Assembly: GCA_029259605.1 (NCBI GenBank)
Contig: JAJDEV010000227.1
Span: 1 to 39,328, forward strand
Length of the DNA: 39,328 nt
Source of the DNA: Planctomycetota bacterium
GTDB taxonomy: Bacteria; Planctomycetota; UBA1135; GCA-002686595
Direction: 5' to 3'
Shown here: positions 22,256-30,971 of the stretch, in pieces
Layout: each line of letters starts with the position of its first letter
How positions within the stretch are numbered: position 1 is the first letter of the stretch
The notes under the pieces: model-generated
What the model was told of the DNA's origin: nothing
What the model saw: the letters and a program-made list of their open reading frames with translations, nothing else
The model's database searches: none
Translations under genes and position numbers: made by a program

Positions 22256-23497
22256 CTAGTAACTGAGGTAGAGGACGTTGCGCGTCGGGATCACGACGCC
22301 GGCGTAGATCGGACCGAGGGACCCCGGGAACGTGTACGAGTGGTTGCTCGCGAGGTCGGTCATGCGCCGCGTGATCGAGGGGTTCACGGAGTTCGGGACG
22401 ACGTCGAAGCCGAAGTCGGTTGTCGCGCCGTAGTAGGTCTCGATGAACTTGCGCGGGCCGCCCATCCGTTGCGAGCAGACGTCGCGGACGAAGAATACGT
22501 CCTCGTCGACCCAAGCGCGTTCGTTGCCGGGATAGGTCGCGCCCGTCGTCCAGCTGCCGATCGAAGTCGTGAGCACGTCGTACCACGGGTAGGTCGGAAA
22601 CAGGTTCGTCGAGACGAAGAACGAGGTCTTGCCGGCGGTCGTCGTGCACGAGGCCTTGCCGAACATGTAGCGCGCGCTGACCTGCAACGGCGACGCGGCG
22701 AACTCACACACGCAGCCGTCGCCCCAGTGCGCCATCGTGCCGCTCGCAATGCGATCCTCGGTGAAGCACGCGGCGCCGGGGACGGGCTCGTGCCGCATGC
22801 CCTCGCCCACGATGGCGGCCGCGGGCGGACTGAGGAAGCTCGCCACGAACGGGTTGGCGGTCGAGCTGGGGTACACGAGCGCGTAGCTCGTCGCCGGGTG
22901 GTACGCGCCGGGGGTGGCTGAGAAACCCGAGTCGTGGATGTACACGTCGCAGTTGTGGAAGAGCACCAGGACGTTGCTCTGCGCCGCCGTGGCGCAGTCG
23001 TACGTGAAGTCGAGGTAGCCGTAGTAGAACGCGGAGTGCAGCGACGCGAGGCACGACGGCGTGTTGCACGGATCACCGCTCCCAGGATCCGGGTCGGACA
23101 TGTCGATCTTGACGACGAAGCGATACACCTGGAGCGTCGCGCCGGCGGCCCCGGGCGTGACCTCGTTCCAGGTGCGCGTGTAGTCCATCCACAGCGCCCC
23201 GCTCAGGATCGCCGCGCCGGTGCCGTCGATCACGGTGATGGGCGCGGTGTACTGACCGCACGCCGCGAGCACAGGTGTTCCGACCTGGATCGCGCTGTTT
23301 TGCTGCGTCGGATCGCAGTCGACCCAGCAGATCGACGTGCCCGGCAGGGCGAAGCCGGTGAAGGCCGGCAGCGTGGGATTCGTGGTCGAACAGCAGGGCC
23401 CCGTGAGTCCGTCCGCTCCGAGGCATTGCGCGGCCGCGATAGACGGCGACGCGGTCAGCGCGAGGAACAGCGACACGGCGAGAAGTGTGCGTCTCAT
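22256..23497 (-). CDS. Cysteine-rich secreted protein of unknown function
   Basis: This 413-residue protein has a clear signal peptide (about residues 1-23, cleaved after AAA or AQ). The mature part is rich in Thr, Ser, Tyr and Cys; the cysteines, around sixteen, suggest several disulfides and an extracellular location. No known domain or catalytic motif was recognised. The character of the sequence (GTSICWVDCDP, FHNCDVYIHDSGF, WGDGCVCEF) suggests a beta-rich structural or binding protein. The start ATG at 23497 is directly at the signal peptide. It is convergent with the propeller gene; the 43-base gap contains a CGTCGCGCGACG palindrome (22232-22243) that could help terminate transcription. 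The TAG stop lies in a CTAG (22256-22259) preceded by CCGGG, the same end sequence as the palindromic elements. Confidence 0.7.
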   Translation of the reverse strand: MRRTLLAVSLFLALTASPSIAAAQCLGADGLTGPCCSTTNPTLPAFTGFALPGTSICWVDCDPTQQNSAIQVGTPVLAACGQYTAPITVIDGTGAAILSGALWMDYTRTWNEVTPGAAGATLQVYRFVVKIDMSDPDPGSGDPCNTPSCLASLHSAFYYGYLDFTYDCATAAQSNVLVLFHNCDVYIHDSGFSATPGAYHPATSYALVYPSSTANPFVASFLSPPAAAIVGEGMRHEPVPGAACFTEDRIASGTMAHWGDGCVCEFAASPLQVSARYMFGKASCTTTAGKTSFFVSTNLFPTYPWYDVLTTSIGSWTTGATYPGNERAWVDEDVFFVRDVCSQRMGGPRKFIETYYGATTDFGFDVVPNSVNPSITRRMTDLASNHSYTFPGSLGPIYAGVVIPTRNVLYLSY

Positions 23498-23709
23498 GGT
23501 GGGGTGCGGGAGCGACGTGGAGCGAGCGGAGCGAGTCGGTTCTGTTCCGCCGCCCCTGACCTTGAAATTGCCGCGCGTCGCGGCGCGTGCCGGGAAAGCG
23601 GCCGATGCCGCCGGCGAGCGAAGGGCCGAGGGTACAACAGCGTCGCCCCCGAAGTCTTAGATCCCGGGCGGGCTCAGGCGAACCGGCCCTGGCGCTCGAT
23701 AGACGCCGC

Positions 23710-24360
23710 ATGAAGGGACTCCTCGCGACGATCGGGCTCTGCATTTCCCTGGGCTGCGTGGCGTCGTGCGATGCTGCGCTCGGCCCGCTGCCCTTCGCCT
23801 GGCCACCGCAGGTCGGCGAGTCCTATCCCGCGCTCGCGCTTCGCGGGTTGGATGGCGAGGTGGTCGAACTCAGCGCGTACCGCGGCAAGGTGCTCTTCAT
23901 CGAACCGATCGGAATGACATGAGGCGGGTGCAACGCGTTCGCAGGTGCGAACGACGCGTCCGTCGGAGCGGTGCGTGGACAGCGGGCCCAGGCGAACATG
24001 CCGTCGATGGACGACGCGGCGCTCGACTACGGCGGAGTGTCGCTCGACGACGAGCGCCTGGTGGTCGTGCACCTCTTGCTGTACGGCTTCGACATGGGGG
24101 CGCCGAGCCTCGACGACGCGCGCGAGTGGGCCGAGCACTACGGGCTCGACGACCGCCCGAACCACGTCGTCCTCGTCGGAGACGCGCGCCTGATCGGCCC
24201 GGAGACCTACGCGATGATCCCGGGCGTCCAGCTCGTGGATCGCGACTTCGTGTTGCGCTTCGACAGCGCCGGCAGGCGCCCGCCGCACGATCTCTGGACC
24301 GAGTTGCTGCCGAGTCTGTCGGGCGTGCTCGCCGAGCCCGAGCGCATCGCCTCGCGGTGA
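23710..24360 (+). CDS. Probable selenoprotein: lipoprotein thioredoxin-fold protein with U-x-x-C motif (in-frame TGA at codon 71)
   Basis: The reading frame runs 217 codons and is broken only by TGA at 23920-23922; the same frame continues with typical codon use to the TGA at 24358-24360. The TGA sits where a redox cysteine is expected: the local sequence is G-M-T-[TGA]-G-G-C-N-A-F, giving Sec71-x-x-Cys74. The N-terminus has a hydrophobic leader and a V-A-S-C lipobox (Cys20), and the start of the redoxin fold (GESYPALALRGLDGEVVELS, then YRGKVLFIEPI). The region after the TGA is intact, ending with strand-like LIGPETYAMIPGVQLVDRDF. A SECIS-like hairpin follows the TGA. I infer a membrane-tethered thiol/selenol oxidoreductase facing the periplasm. 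Automatic annotation would give a truncated 70-residue protein plus a second one. The alternative is a pseudogene with a single nonsense change. Confidence 0.8.
23934..23956 (+). promoter_or_regulatory. SECIS-like stem-loop downstream of the in-frame TGA
   Basis: CGTTCGC (23936-23942) pairs perfectly with GCGAACG (23947-23953) around the loop AGGT (23943-23946). After a bulged A the stem gains two more pairs. The loop begins 20 bases after the TGA. The E. coli fdhF SECIS hairpin has a comparable loop, AGGUCU, about 17 bases after UGA, and its GU is recognised by SelB. Position, stem and loop therefore fit a bacterial SECIS element inside the coding region. Confidence 0.7.
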
Positions 24361-24485
24361 GCGTGAACGCCTCGCCGCTCGCCGCGCTCCGGATCTTCAT
24401 CGAGATCGGTCCGCGCGTGGGGAGCAACCGGGTCATGCGGCTGTAGGATCTCGCACTCCGCCGGGACGTCGTCCTCGCGCTGCGC

Positions 24486-25889
24486 ATGCTGTTCAACTCG
24501 CTCGGCTTCGTCCTCTTCTTCTGCGTCGTCTTCGGCGTCCAGCGGCTGCTGAAGCACCGCACGCAGAACCTGTTCCTGCTCGCGGCGAGCCTGTTCTTCT
24601 ACGGCTCGTGGAACGTCACGTTGCTGTGGCTGATCGTCGGGTCGGCGACGATCGACTACGTCGTCTCGCTGCGCATCGTGGCGGCAACGCTGCCGGGCGT
24701 GAAGAAGCGCTGGTTGACGGTCTCGATCGTGGCCAACCTCGGGCTGCTCGGCTACTTCAAGTACGCCGGCTTCTTCGTCGCGAACTTCGCGGCGCTGATG
24801 CATTCGATCGGGTTCGACGTCGGCTCGCCGACGCTCGAGATCATCCTGCCGGTCGGGATCTCGTTCTACACGTTCCAGTCGATGTCGTACTCGATCGACG
24901 TGTATCGCGGGAAGCAGCAGCCCTGTCGGCGGTACTTCGACTTCCTGCTGTACGTCTCGTTCTTCCCGCAGCTCGTCGCGGGCCCGATCGAGCGCGCCGC
25001 GTGCCTGCTGCCCCAGATCGAGAACCCGCGTGAGCGGTTGAGGCTCGGCGACGCGATCGAAGGCACGAAGCTGATCGTCGTCGGCATCGTGCAGAAGGTG
25101 CTCATCGCCGACGGGATCGCGCGCCACGTCGACCTCGCCTACGCCAATCCCGGACGCTTCGATTCGCTGACGCTGTTGCTGTCGTCGTACGCGTTCGCGA
25201 TCCAGGTCTACGGCGACTTCTCGGGGTACAGCAAGATGGCGCGGGGGGTGGCGCGCCTCATCGGCTTCAAGCTCTCGCGCAACTTCGAAGAGCCGCACCT
25301 GTCGCCGAACATCACGGCGTTCTGGCAGCGCTGGCACATCACGCTCTCGACCTGGCTGCGCGACTACCTGTACATCCCGCTCGGCGGCAACCGACACGGG
25401 CCGCGGCGCACGTACGTCAATCTCGTGCTCACGATGCTGCTCGGCGGACTCTGGCACGGCGCCTCGTGGAACACCGTGCTGTGGGGCGGGCTGCACGGGA
25501 TCTTCCTCGCCGTGCACAAGTTGATGGGGCGCGGCAAGAACGCGGCGTCGAGCGGTGTGCGTTGGGCGCTCGCGATCGTGGCCACGTTCCACCTGCACGC
25601 GTTCTCGCTCATCGTCTTCCGCACACAGTCGCTGGAGGATACGGCCACGTACTTCGGCCGCATGCTGCAGTTCACGGCGAAGCCCGCGCTGTCGATGCTC
25701 GAGATCCTCGCGTACCTCGTCGCGTGCTTCGCGCTCGACGTCGTGCTGCGCTATCGCGCGCGCAAACACCTGTTGATCCTGTTCTCCCGCAACTGGATCG
25801 TCGAAACCTGCCTGGTCGCGACCCTCGTCGCCATCGCCCTGCTGGTCGGGGAGACCCATGTCATTCCGTTCTTCTACTTCCAGTTTTAG
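24486..25889 (+). CDS. MBOAT-family membrane O-acyltransferase (AlgI-like)
   Basis: This 467-residue polytopic membrane protein belongs to the MBOAT family. Hallmarks are FYGSW near residue 40, ILPVGISFYTFQSMSYSIDVYRG (about 119-141), the FPQLVAGPI stretch, FWQRWHITLSTWLRDYLYIPLG and the GGLWHGASWNTVLWGGLHG segment with the invariant histidine. AlgI-type enzymes move acyl (usually acetyl) groups across the membrane for attachment to exported polysaccharides. The next gene overlaps it by 32 bases and encodes an SGNH/AlgX-like protein, the usual periplasmic partner. No glycosyltransferases are nearby, so the acceptor polymer is unknown. The ATG at 24486 is used. Confidence 0.92.
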   Translation: MLFNSLGFVLFFCVVFGVQRLLKHRTQNLFLLAASLFFYGSWNVTLLWLIVGSATIDYVVSLRIVAATLPGVKKRWLTVSIVANLGLLGYFKYAGFFVANFAALMHSIGFDVGSPTLEIILPVGISFYTFQSMSYSIDVYRGKQQPCRRYFDFLLYVSFFPQLVAGPIERAACLLPQIENPRERLRLGDAIEGTKLIVVGIVQKVLIADGIARHVDLAYANPGRFDSLTLLLSSYAFAIQVYGDFSGYSKMARGVARLIGFKLSRNFEEPHLSPNITAFWQRWHITLSTWLRDYLYIPLGGNRHGPRRTYVNLVLTMLLGGLWHGASWNTVLWGGLHGIFLAVHKLMGRGKNAASSGVRWALAIVATFHLHAFSLIVFRTQSLEDTATYFGRMLQFTAKPALSMLEILAYLVACFALDVVLRYRARKHLLILFSRNWIVETCLVATLVAIALLVGETHVIPFFYFQF

Positions 25890-27255
25890 GCGCTCCCTCG
25901 TCCTCGGTGCCGCGCTCGGCGCGCTGTTCGCGTTCGCCGTGGACCGCGCGCCGTGGCCGTCGACGGCGTACTTCGGGGGACCGCGTCTCGCGGAGAAGCA
26001 CGAGCGCATCGAAGCGTTGCTGCGGAAGGGCACCGTGCCGGTGATGACGGTGGGCGCGTCCTACCTCGACCAGGGCTTCGACGCACGCCACTTCACCGAG
26101 CTCACCGGCGTGACCGCGTGCAACATGGCCGTCGCCGGCACGGACAACTACCAGCAGGCGCTGTACGTCCGCCACGTTCTGGTGCCGCTCTACGCACCCG
26201 AGCTGATCTTCTGGTCCGTCGGCGGCGACGGCGTACGCGGGCACACGGCGATCAACCAGCAGTACCTCGACAGCGAAGCGATGCGCCGCGCCCTGTGGCC
26301 GGCGGGGCACCTGCTGGTCGATCTGGAGCACCGCCTGCCGCACGCCAAGAAGCGCCGCCTGATCGATTGGTTCGTCGAGCGCGACACCGGCCGCGATCCC
26401 GACACGGTCGACGAGTACGGCCTGACCGTCACGTCGACGGATCAACGTCCGGCGCGCGGCCCGAAGGCGCGCGGTCGCAGGATGGACTACGAGAGCGAGG
26501 TCACCGAGGACGAAGCGCGCGTCGTGTTCGAAGACACGCTGCGCTACTGCAAGGAGCAAGGCGTGCGCGTCGTCATGGTGCGGCCGCCGTACTTGGCGGG
26601 GACGTACGGCCGCGACTCGCTCTACGTCGAGAAGGCGCTGACCGGGCAGTATGCGCCGTACTACGAGTGGTGGAACGAGACGCTCGCCCGCTACGACGTG
26701 CCGGTCCTCAACGTTCGCTACTGCGAGATCTCGGAGAACCCTCGGATGTTCTTCGACTCGAAGCACCTGAACTCCCTCGGCGCGGTGCCGATGGCCGAGA
26801 TCTTGGCCGACTACTACCGGACCGGGGAGATCCCCGAGCGTTGGCGCGGGATCCTGTCGCGCGCCGAGATCGAGGCCGCGCTGGGGACCTACGACGCCGC
26901 GCTGTTGCCTACACTCGAGGTCGAGCGCCCGGTGCGCGTCACCGACCTGCTCGGCGCCGAGCTCGAAGGCCTCGGCCTCGCCTCCGTGCGCGCGCGCGTC
27001 GTGATCGAGGAAGCCGGCGACTACGGGATCGCGCTCTCGGAGCGGAAGGCGCGCGCGAAGGGCTCGTACTTCGTCCGCATCGGGGAGGGGCGCTATCACA
27101 TTTGGGAGCTGCCGGCGACGCAGGGGCGCGCTGCGCGCCGCACGGTGTCGACGCCCACCGCGTTCCGCCTCGAGCCGGGCGAGTACGTGGTCGAACTCCA
27201 CGCGCGCAAGACGCCGATCCCGGACGAGCGGTTCGCGGTCGTCCGCTTCGAGTAA
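25858..27255 (+). CDS. SGNH/AlgX-like partner of the MBOAT acyltransferase
   Basis: A 465-residue protein with an N-terminal membrane anchor (about residues 12-27) and a large periplasmic part. The catalytic-type features of an SGNH hydrolase/acyltransferase are seen: VGASYLDQGF (nucleophile Ser) near the start, GTDNYQQAL and finally DSKHLNSLG, which supplies the Asp and His of the triad. A C-terminal beta-rich domain of about 130 residues follows. By analogy with AlgJ/AlgX and DltD, it probably accepts the acyl group exported by the MBOAT protein and transfers it to a polysaccharide (inference). The start lies inside the end of the MBOAT gene, indicating translational coupling. It ends 9 bases before the convergent PQQ-like gene. 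Confidence 0.8.
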   Translation: MSFRSSTSSFRRSLVLGAALGALFAFAVDRAPWPSTAYFGGPRLAEKHERIEALLRKGTVPVMTVGASYLDQGFDARHFTELTGVTACNMAVAGTDNYQQALYVRHVLVPLYAPELIFWSVGGDGVRGHTAINQQYLDSEAMRRALWPAGHLLVDLEHRLPHAKKRRLIDWFVERDTGRDPDTVDEYGLTVTSTDQRPARGPKARGRRMDYESEVTEDEARVVFEDTLRYCKEQGVRVVMVRPPYLAGTYGRDSLYVEKALTGQYAPYYEWWNETLARYDVPVLNVRYCEISENPRMFFDSKHLNSLGAVPMAEILADYYRTGEIPERWRGILSRAEIEAALGTYDAALLPTLEVERPVRVTDLLGAELEGLGLASVRARVVIEEAGDYGIALSERKARAKGSYFVRIGEGRYHIWELPATQGRAARRTVSTPTAFRLEPGEYVVELHARKTPIPDERFAVVRFE

Positions 27256-27264
27256 CGACGCGCC

Positions 27265-28884
27265 CTACGGCGTGCGTTCGTAGCCCGCGGGACCCTGGCC
27301 GTAGGCGCGCAGTGCGAGTCCCGGCGCCGGGCCCTTGAGCGCGCGCCGGAACGTGATCTCGCGCGGCGTCGAGCCCGACGTGCGATCCTGCACGACCTCC
27401 CACAACTTCCGCTCGGGCTGCCACTCGAGTCGGACCGGTTCGTCCGCATCGAACGCGACCGTCAGCCATCCGTCGATCAGCGCGATGCGCGCGTGAGCGT
27501 CGGATTCCGTCGCGGCATACGCGCCGACGAGCGCCTCGACGTCGACGGGAAGCGGCGGGGCGCCGAGCTCGATGCGCGGCGCGTCGGTCTTCGCGGAGCT
27601 CGAGAGGTCGAACGCGGTCAGGTGGTGGCGGTCCCGAACGAAGAGCTCGGTTCCGACGAGCGTCGGCGCCGAAAACGCGTAGGAGTCCGCGACTTCGACC
27701 TCGCCGCGGAGCTCGAGACCGTCGTCCGTGAACGTCGCCAGCGCGAGGCGACCGTCCTCGTCGAGGATCAGGAACGCGCCGTCGGCGTAGAGCAGGTTGG
27801 CCTTCGAAAACTCGCGTGAGCGCCACACCATGTCGCCCGTCTCGGCGTCGACCGAGGTGAGCAGCCCCGGGCGCGCCATGCCGCTCACGCCGTAGAGCCG
27901 ACCGTCGACGAGCAGCATGTTCGTGAAGTGGATGCACAGCCGGCGCGAGGCCCACTTGCGCGTCGCCTCGAATCCGCCGTCCGTCGCGATGAGCGTGATG
28001 GCTTCCGCCGAGCGGTTGTAGGCCGAGCTGCAGAAGAGCGTGTCGACGCCGTCGAACACCGGCGTCGAACAGTTGAAGCCGTAGTCGGTCGCATGCTCGA
28101 CGCGCCAGAGGAGATCGCCGTACTCCGGGTCGAGCCCCGCGAGTTCGTTCCCCATGAAGACGACGAGGTGCGTTCGCCCGCCGAACTCGATCAGGATGGG
28201 CGAGGCCTTCGAGCCGGGGAAGTCCTGGCTGGCCCACACGATGTCCCCCGACGCGACGTCCAACGCGATCACGGCGCCGCCCGGGAGCCCCAGGTTCGGG
28301 GTGTCGTCGATCGCGTTCGACGGGTTCGTTCCTCCCGGTGTGAGGATCACGAGGCCCTCGTACACGAGCGGACTCGGGGCGTAGCCACGCCCCGGCATGG
28401 GGATCTCGAACTCCTCCATGATGTCGAGCGTCCAGAGCACCGCGCCGGTCGCCTTGTCGAAGCAGTGCACATCGATGCCGACGCCGACCGAGATCAGTCG
28501 CTCGCCGGCAATGACCGCCGTGGCCGACGGCCCGTCACCGAACTCCTGCGCCGACGTGGTCGTCTCCACGGGGTAGCCATGCTCCCACAGCGTCGCGCCG
28601 TCGGATCGCGCGAGACACGTGACCACCTCGCGACCGTCCCTGCGGTACAGCGTGTAGAGCCGCTCACCGTCGACGAGCACGCCCGAGTACCCGTCCCCGA
28701 GCGGCCGACGCCAGAGCACCGGGGGTCCGCCCTCGGGCCAGCTCGTCGCGAGCTCTCCGGCCGGACAGTGGAAGTCGCGCGTCGGTCCGCCGAACTGCGT
28801 CCATTGCGCGTCGGCAGGTGCGAACGGGAGGGCGAGGAGGAGGAGACGGAGAGTGGAACGCAGCAGGATGGGGCCGTTCGACAT
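27265..28884 (-). CDS. Secreted PQQ-like (BamB-type) beta-propeller protein
   Basis: A 539-residue exported protein with signal peptide (about 1-26, ending ADA). Multiple propeller blades carry PQQ-like repeats such as WTQFGGPTRD at the N-terminus, VIALDVASGDIVWASQDFPG, GLDPEYGDLLWR, and SVDAETGDMVWR. This N-terminal pattern (WPQFRGP-like) is typical of the large planctomycete family of outer-membrane assembly factor-like/PQQ-binding proteins. The last roughly 80 residues form a separate small beta domain. It may bind ligands or serve as a scaffold rather than act as a quinoprotein enzyme. The ATG at 28884 is adopted because an in-frame GTG at 28905 adds seven residues ahead of the signal peptide. 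Confidence 0.85.
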   Translation of the reverse strand: MSNGPILLRSTLRLLLLALPFAPADAQWTQFGGPTRDFHCPAGELATSWPEGGPPVLWRRPLGDGYSGVLVDGERLYTLYRRDGREVVTCLARSDGATLWEHGYPVETTTSAQEFGDGPSATAVIAGERLISVGVGIDVHCFDKATGAVLWTLDIMEEFEIPMPGRGYAPSPLVYEGLVILTPGGTNPSNAIDDTPNLGLPGGAVIALDVASGDIVWASQDFPGSKASPILIEFGGRTHLVVFMGNELAGLDPEYGDLLWRVEHATDYGFNCSTPVFDGVDTLFCSSAYNRSAEAITLIATDGGFEATRKWASRRLCIHFTNMLLVDGRLYGVSGMARPGLLTSVDAETGDMVWRSREFSKANLLYADGAFLILDEDGRLALATFTDDGLELRGEVEVADSYAFSAPTLVGTELFVRDRHHLTAFDLSSSAKTDAPRIELGAPPLPVDVEALVGAYAATESDAHARIALIDGWLTVAFDADEPVRLEWQPERKLWEVVQDRTSGSTPREITFRRALKGPAPGLALRAYGQGPAGYERTP

Positions 28885-28983
28885 GGCCGCGGTCTGCGCG
28901 CGCACGGCGCATCGGGTGGTGTCTTTTGCCGGGGCCGTACGCCGCTAGCCGCCCGCGATGAAGTCACGTCGTCCTCGAACGGT

Positions 28984-28999
28984 GATGGATCCGGGCTAG
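28984..28999. repeat. Possible solo end of a CTAG-type palindromic element
   Basis: ATGGATCCGGGCTAG is very like the right end of element 2 (ATGATCCGGGCTAG). Another CTAG lies at 28945-28948, but the 55 bases between them do not form a convincing pair of arms. The CTAG includes the stop codon of the M14 peptidase gene. It may be a decayed element; the end sequence at 22251-22259 is a similar, shorter case. Confidence 0.3.
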
Positions 29000-30786
29000 G
29001 GGAACCAACCGTTGAGCGCGCGGCCCAGCGCTCGCGAGAGCTGGCGATAGCCGACCGCGGAACCCGTCGCCGTCTCGAGCGTGATGCTGAGCTTCAACTC
29101 CGGATGCGTCGTGTACTGGTGCCAGAACGACATTTGATACCAGAGCGGGTGGTACGACGGTCCCCACTCGGACACCGCACCGGTGTAGGGGTGCGACGAC
29201 GCCTGCGCCGTCTGCACGAACGCCGCGCGTAGAGCCTGGAAGCGCTGCCAGTACTCGACCGACACCATAATCTGCGGTTGCACGGCGAGGAAGGTCGTGC
29301 TCGAGCCGGGACAGTGCGAGTCGATGAAGAGGTCGTACGAGCCGTGCGCGGCCTGCGCGGCGGTCGCCCGCGCCGCCGCACGCACGGCGTTCCAGTGCGG
29401 CGCGGCGCGCCAGTCGCGATTGAAGTCGATCGGCGCTTGGTCCTTGCCCGACGCTCCGAGCACGACGCTGTCGACGTCGACGATCGGGACCAGGAACACG
29501 CGCGCCCGCTCGAGCAAAGCGTCCGCGCGAGGATCCGACGACACGAGCCAGCGCGCGAGGCCGTCGACCATCCATGAACCGGATGCCTCCCACGCGTGCT
29601 GGCGTCCGAGGATCCAGATGCCGCGGCGTGCGGCGAGCTCGGCGGGACCGGCGGCCGGCGCGGTGATCTCGATCAACGGAATCGCGCGCCCGCCCTCGCT
29701 CGTCGCGAGCGTGGTGACGCGCACGCGCGGCCCGAGGAACGCGCGCAGCGTCACCGGCCGCGGCGCGCGCGTCAGGTCGTCGATGAGCCGATCCTGGTGT
29801 CGCGTGTCGTACGGGATCGAATGCGCGATCCACACCTCGTCCTCGGAGAACGTCGTGCCGAACAGTCCGCCGCCGAGCGCGGGCAGCGCGCTCCAGTGCT
29901 CGTCGTCGTACGAGTACCAGGGCTGCGTGAAGAAGCTCGTACCCGGAAACGTGAAGCGCGTCTCACGCGCGTCCGACAGGTTCGACACCTTGAAGTAGAA
30001 CCAGGCGCGATAGGGGGACGAGCCCTTCAGCTCCGGGCGCAGATGCACGGTCCAATTCGGCAGGTCCACGAACGTCACCTCGCCGTTGCCGCCGTCGAAG
30101 CCCGTGTCGAACATCGGCGGTGGCATCGCCATTCCGCCGCCGCCGTTCGAAACGACGCTCCACGCGGAGCCGGCGTTCCAGCCGGCCGCGTCGCCGTCCT
30201 CGAAGTCGTCGTACAGCAGCGTCGCGCCGCCCGCGTCCTCGACCCGAACGTCGTCGAAGTCCGCGGTCATCGACCACGCGCGCAGTCCCGCGCTGCCGCT
30301 CGCGAAGGTCGTGTCCGTCACCGTGAGCCGCGGCACGCCGTCCCACAGGATCGTCAGGTTGCCCGCCCCGTCTGCCTCGCCGCGCAGCGCGTATTCGTTG
30401 CCGATCATCTCGCCCAGCGTCAGGTGTGGCGTCTGGCCGAGCAGCGTGTAGTTGCCGCCGACGTTCCTGTAGATCATCAACGCCGTGGACTTCGTGCTGA
30501 CGAGGAACAGGTAATGGTTCGCGGCATCCTGTTGGTGCATCACGAGCCCGATCGACCCCGCGGTCCCGGCGAGCGGTCGCACCCTCGCCTCGACCGCGCT
30601 CGCGACCCAGGCCGTGCTGCCCGTCGTCGCGACGACGGTCGCGCCGCTGGAACTCCCTCGCAGCGCGTAGGTTCCCGCCGCGCGCTCCGCGCCCGACGCC
30701 GCGCTGGTGGTCGCCAACAACAGAAGCGCTTGTCCGAGCATCGCGCCCGTGCGAGCCATTCGCAGGAGTCGTGGAGTGCCGGCCAT
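28996..30786 (-). CDS. Secreted M14 zinc carboxypeptidase, cytosolic-carboxypeptidase-like
   Basis: A 596-residue protein with a signal peptide (about 1-33). Residues about 35-215 resemble a concanavalin/LamG-like sandwich domain. Residues about 225-370 match the extra N-domain found in cytosolic-carboxypeptidase-like M14 enzymes (PYRAWFYFKVSN). The catalytic M14 domain follows, with zinc ligands in HAWE (His397, Glu400) and His491 in DSHCPG, FNRDWR (Arg457) for substrate binding, and catalytic Glu571 in ITLETATGS. All key residues are present, so it should be an active zinc carboxypeptidase acting outside the cell. The ATG at 30786 was chosen for its signal peptide and for the TACGCT box 7 bases before it; the long frame further upstream is unlikely coding. 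It ends at a CTAG with TAG stop. Confidence 0.88.
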   Translation of the reverse strand: MAGTPRLLRMARTGAMLGQALLLLATTSAASGAERAAGTYALRGSSSGATVVATTGSTAWVASAVEARVRPLAGTAGSIGLVMHQQDAANHYLFLVSTKSTALMIYRNVGGNYTLLGQTPHLTLGEMIGNEYALRGEADGAGNLTILWDGVPRLTVTDTTFASGSAGLRAWSMTADFDDVRVEDAGGATLLYDDFEDGDAAGWNAGSAWSVVSNGGGGMAMPPPMFDTGFDGGNGEVTFVDLPNWTVHLRPELKGSSPYRAWFYFKVSNLSDARETRFTFPGTSFFTQPWYSYDDEHWSALPALGGGLFGTTFSEDEVWIAHSIPYDTRHQDRLIDDLTRAPRPVTLRAFLGPRVRVTTLATSEGGRAIPLIEITAPAAGPAELAARRGIWILGRQHAWEASGSWMVDGLARWLVSSDPRADALLERARVFLVPIVDVDSVVLGASGKDQAPIDFNRDWRAAPHWNAVRAAARATAAQAAHGSYDLFIDSHCPGSSTTFLAVQPQIMVSVEYWQRFQALRAAFVQTAQASSHPYTGAVSEWGPSYHPLWYQMSFWHQYTTHPELKLSITLETATGSAVGYRQLSRALGRALNGWFP

Positions 30787-30793
30787 GCCTGCG

Positions 30794-30799
30794 AGCGTA
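30794..30799 (-). promoter_or_regulatory. Candidate -10 box (TACGCT) of a leaderless M14 peptidase transcript
   Basis: On the minus strand TACGCT is separated from the ATG at 30786 by 7 bases. This is the same spacing as the boxes before the genes at 10492 and 34448. Confidence 0.35.
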
Positions 30800-30971
30800 G
30801 CACACGGACTCGCACGCCGACTGAACACCCGCGGGGCGCGAAGGGACGGCTTGCGGCGTGCTCCCGGCGTTCGGTGTTTCCGAACACGCCGCGCCGAGTC
30901 GCTCGGAGTGGGAGAACGAGCTACGCTCGTGACCTCGTTCGACTCTCTTCGTTTTATCTGGAGCGCTTCCC

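Noticed and set aside
23971..24360. Separate gene downstream of the TGA in the probable selenoprotein
   Set aside because: It is in the same frame as the upstream part, has no ribosome-binding site and its start would lie inside a thioredoxin-like fold.
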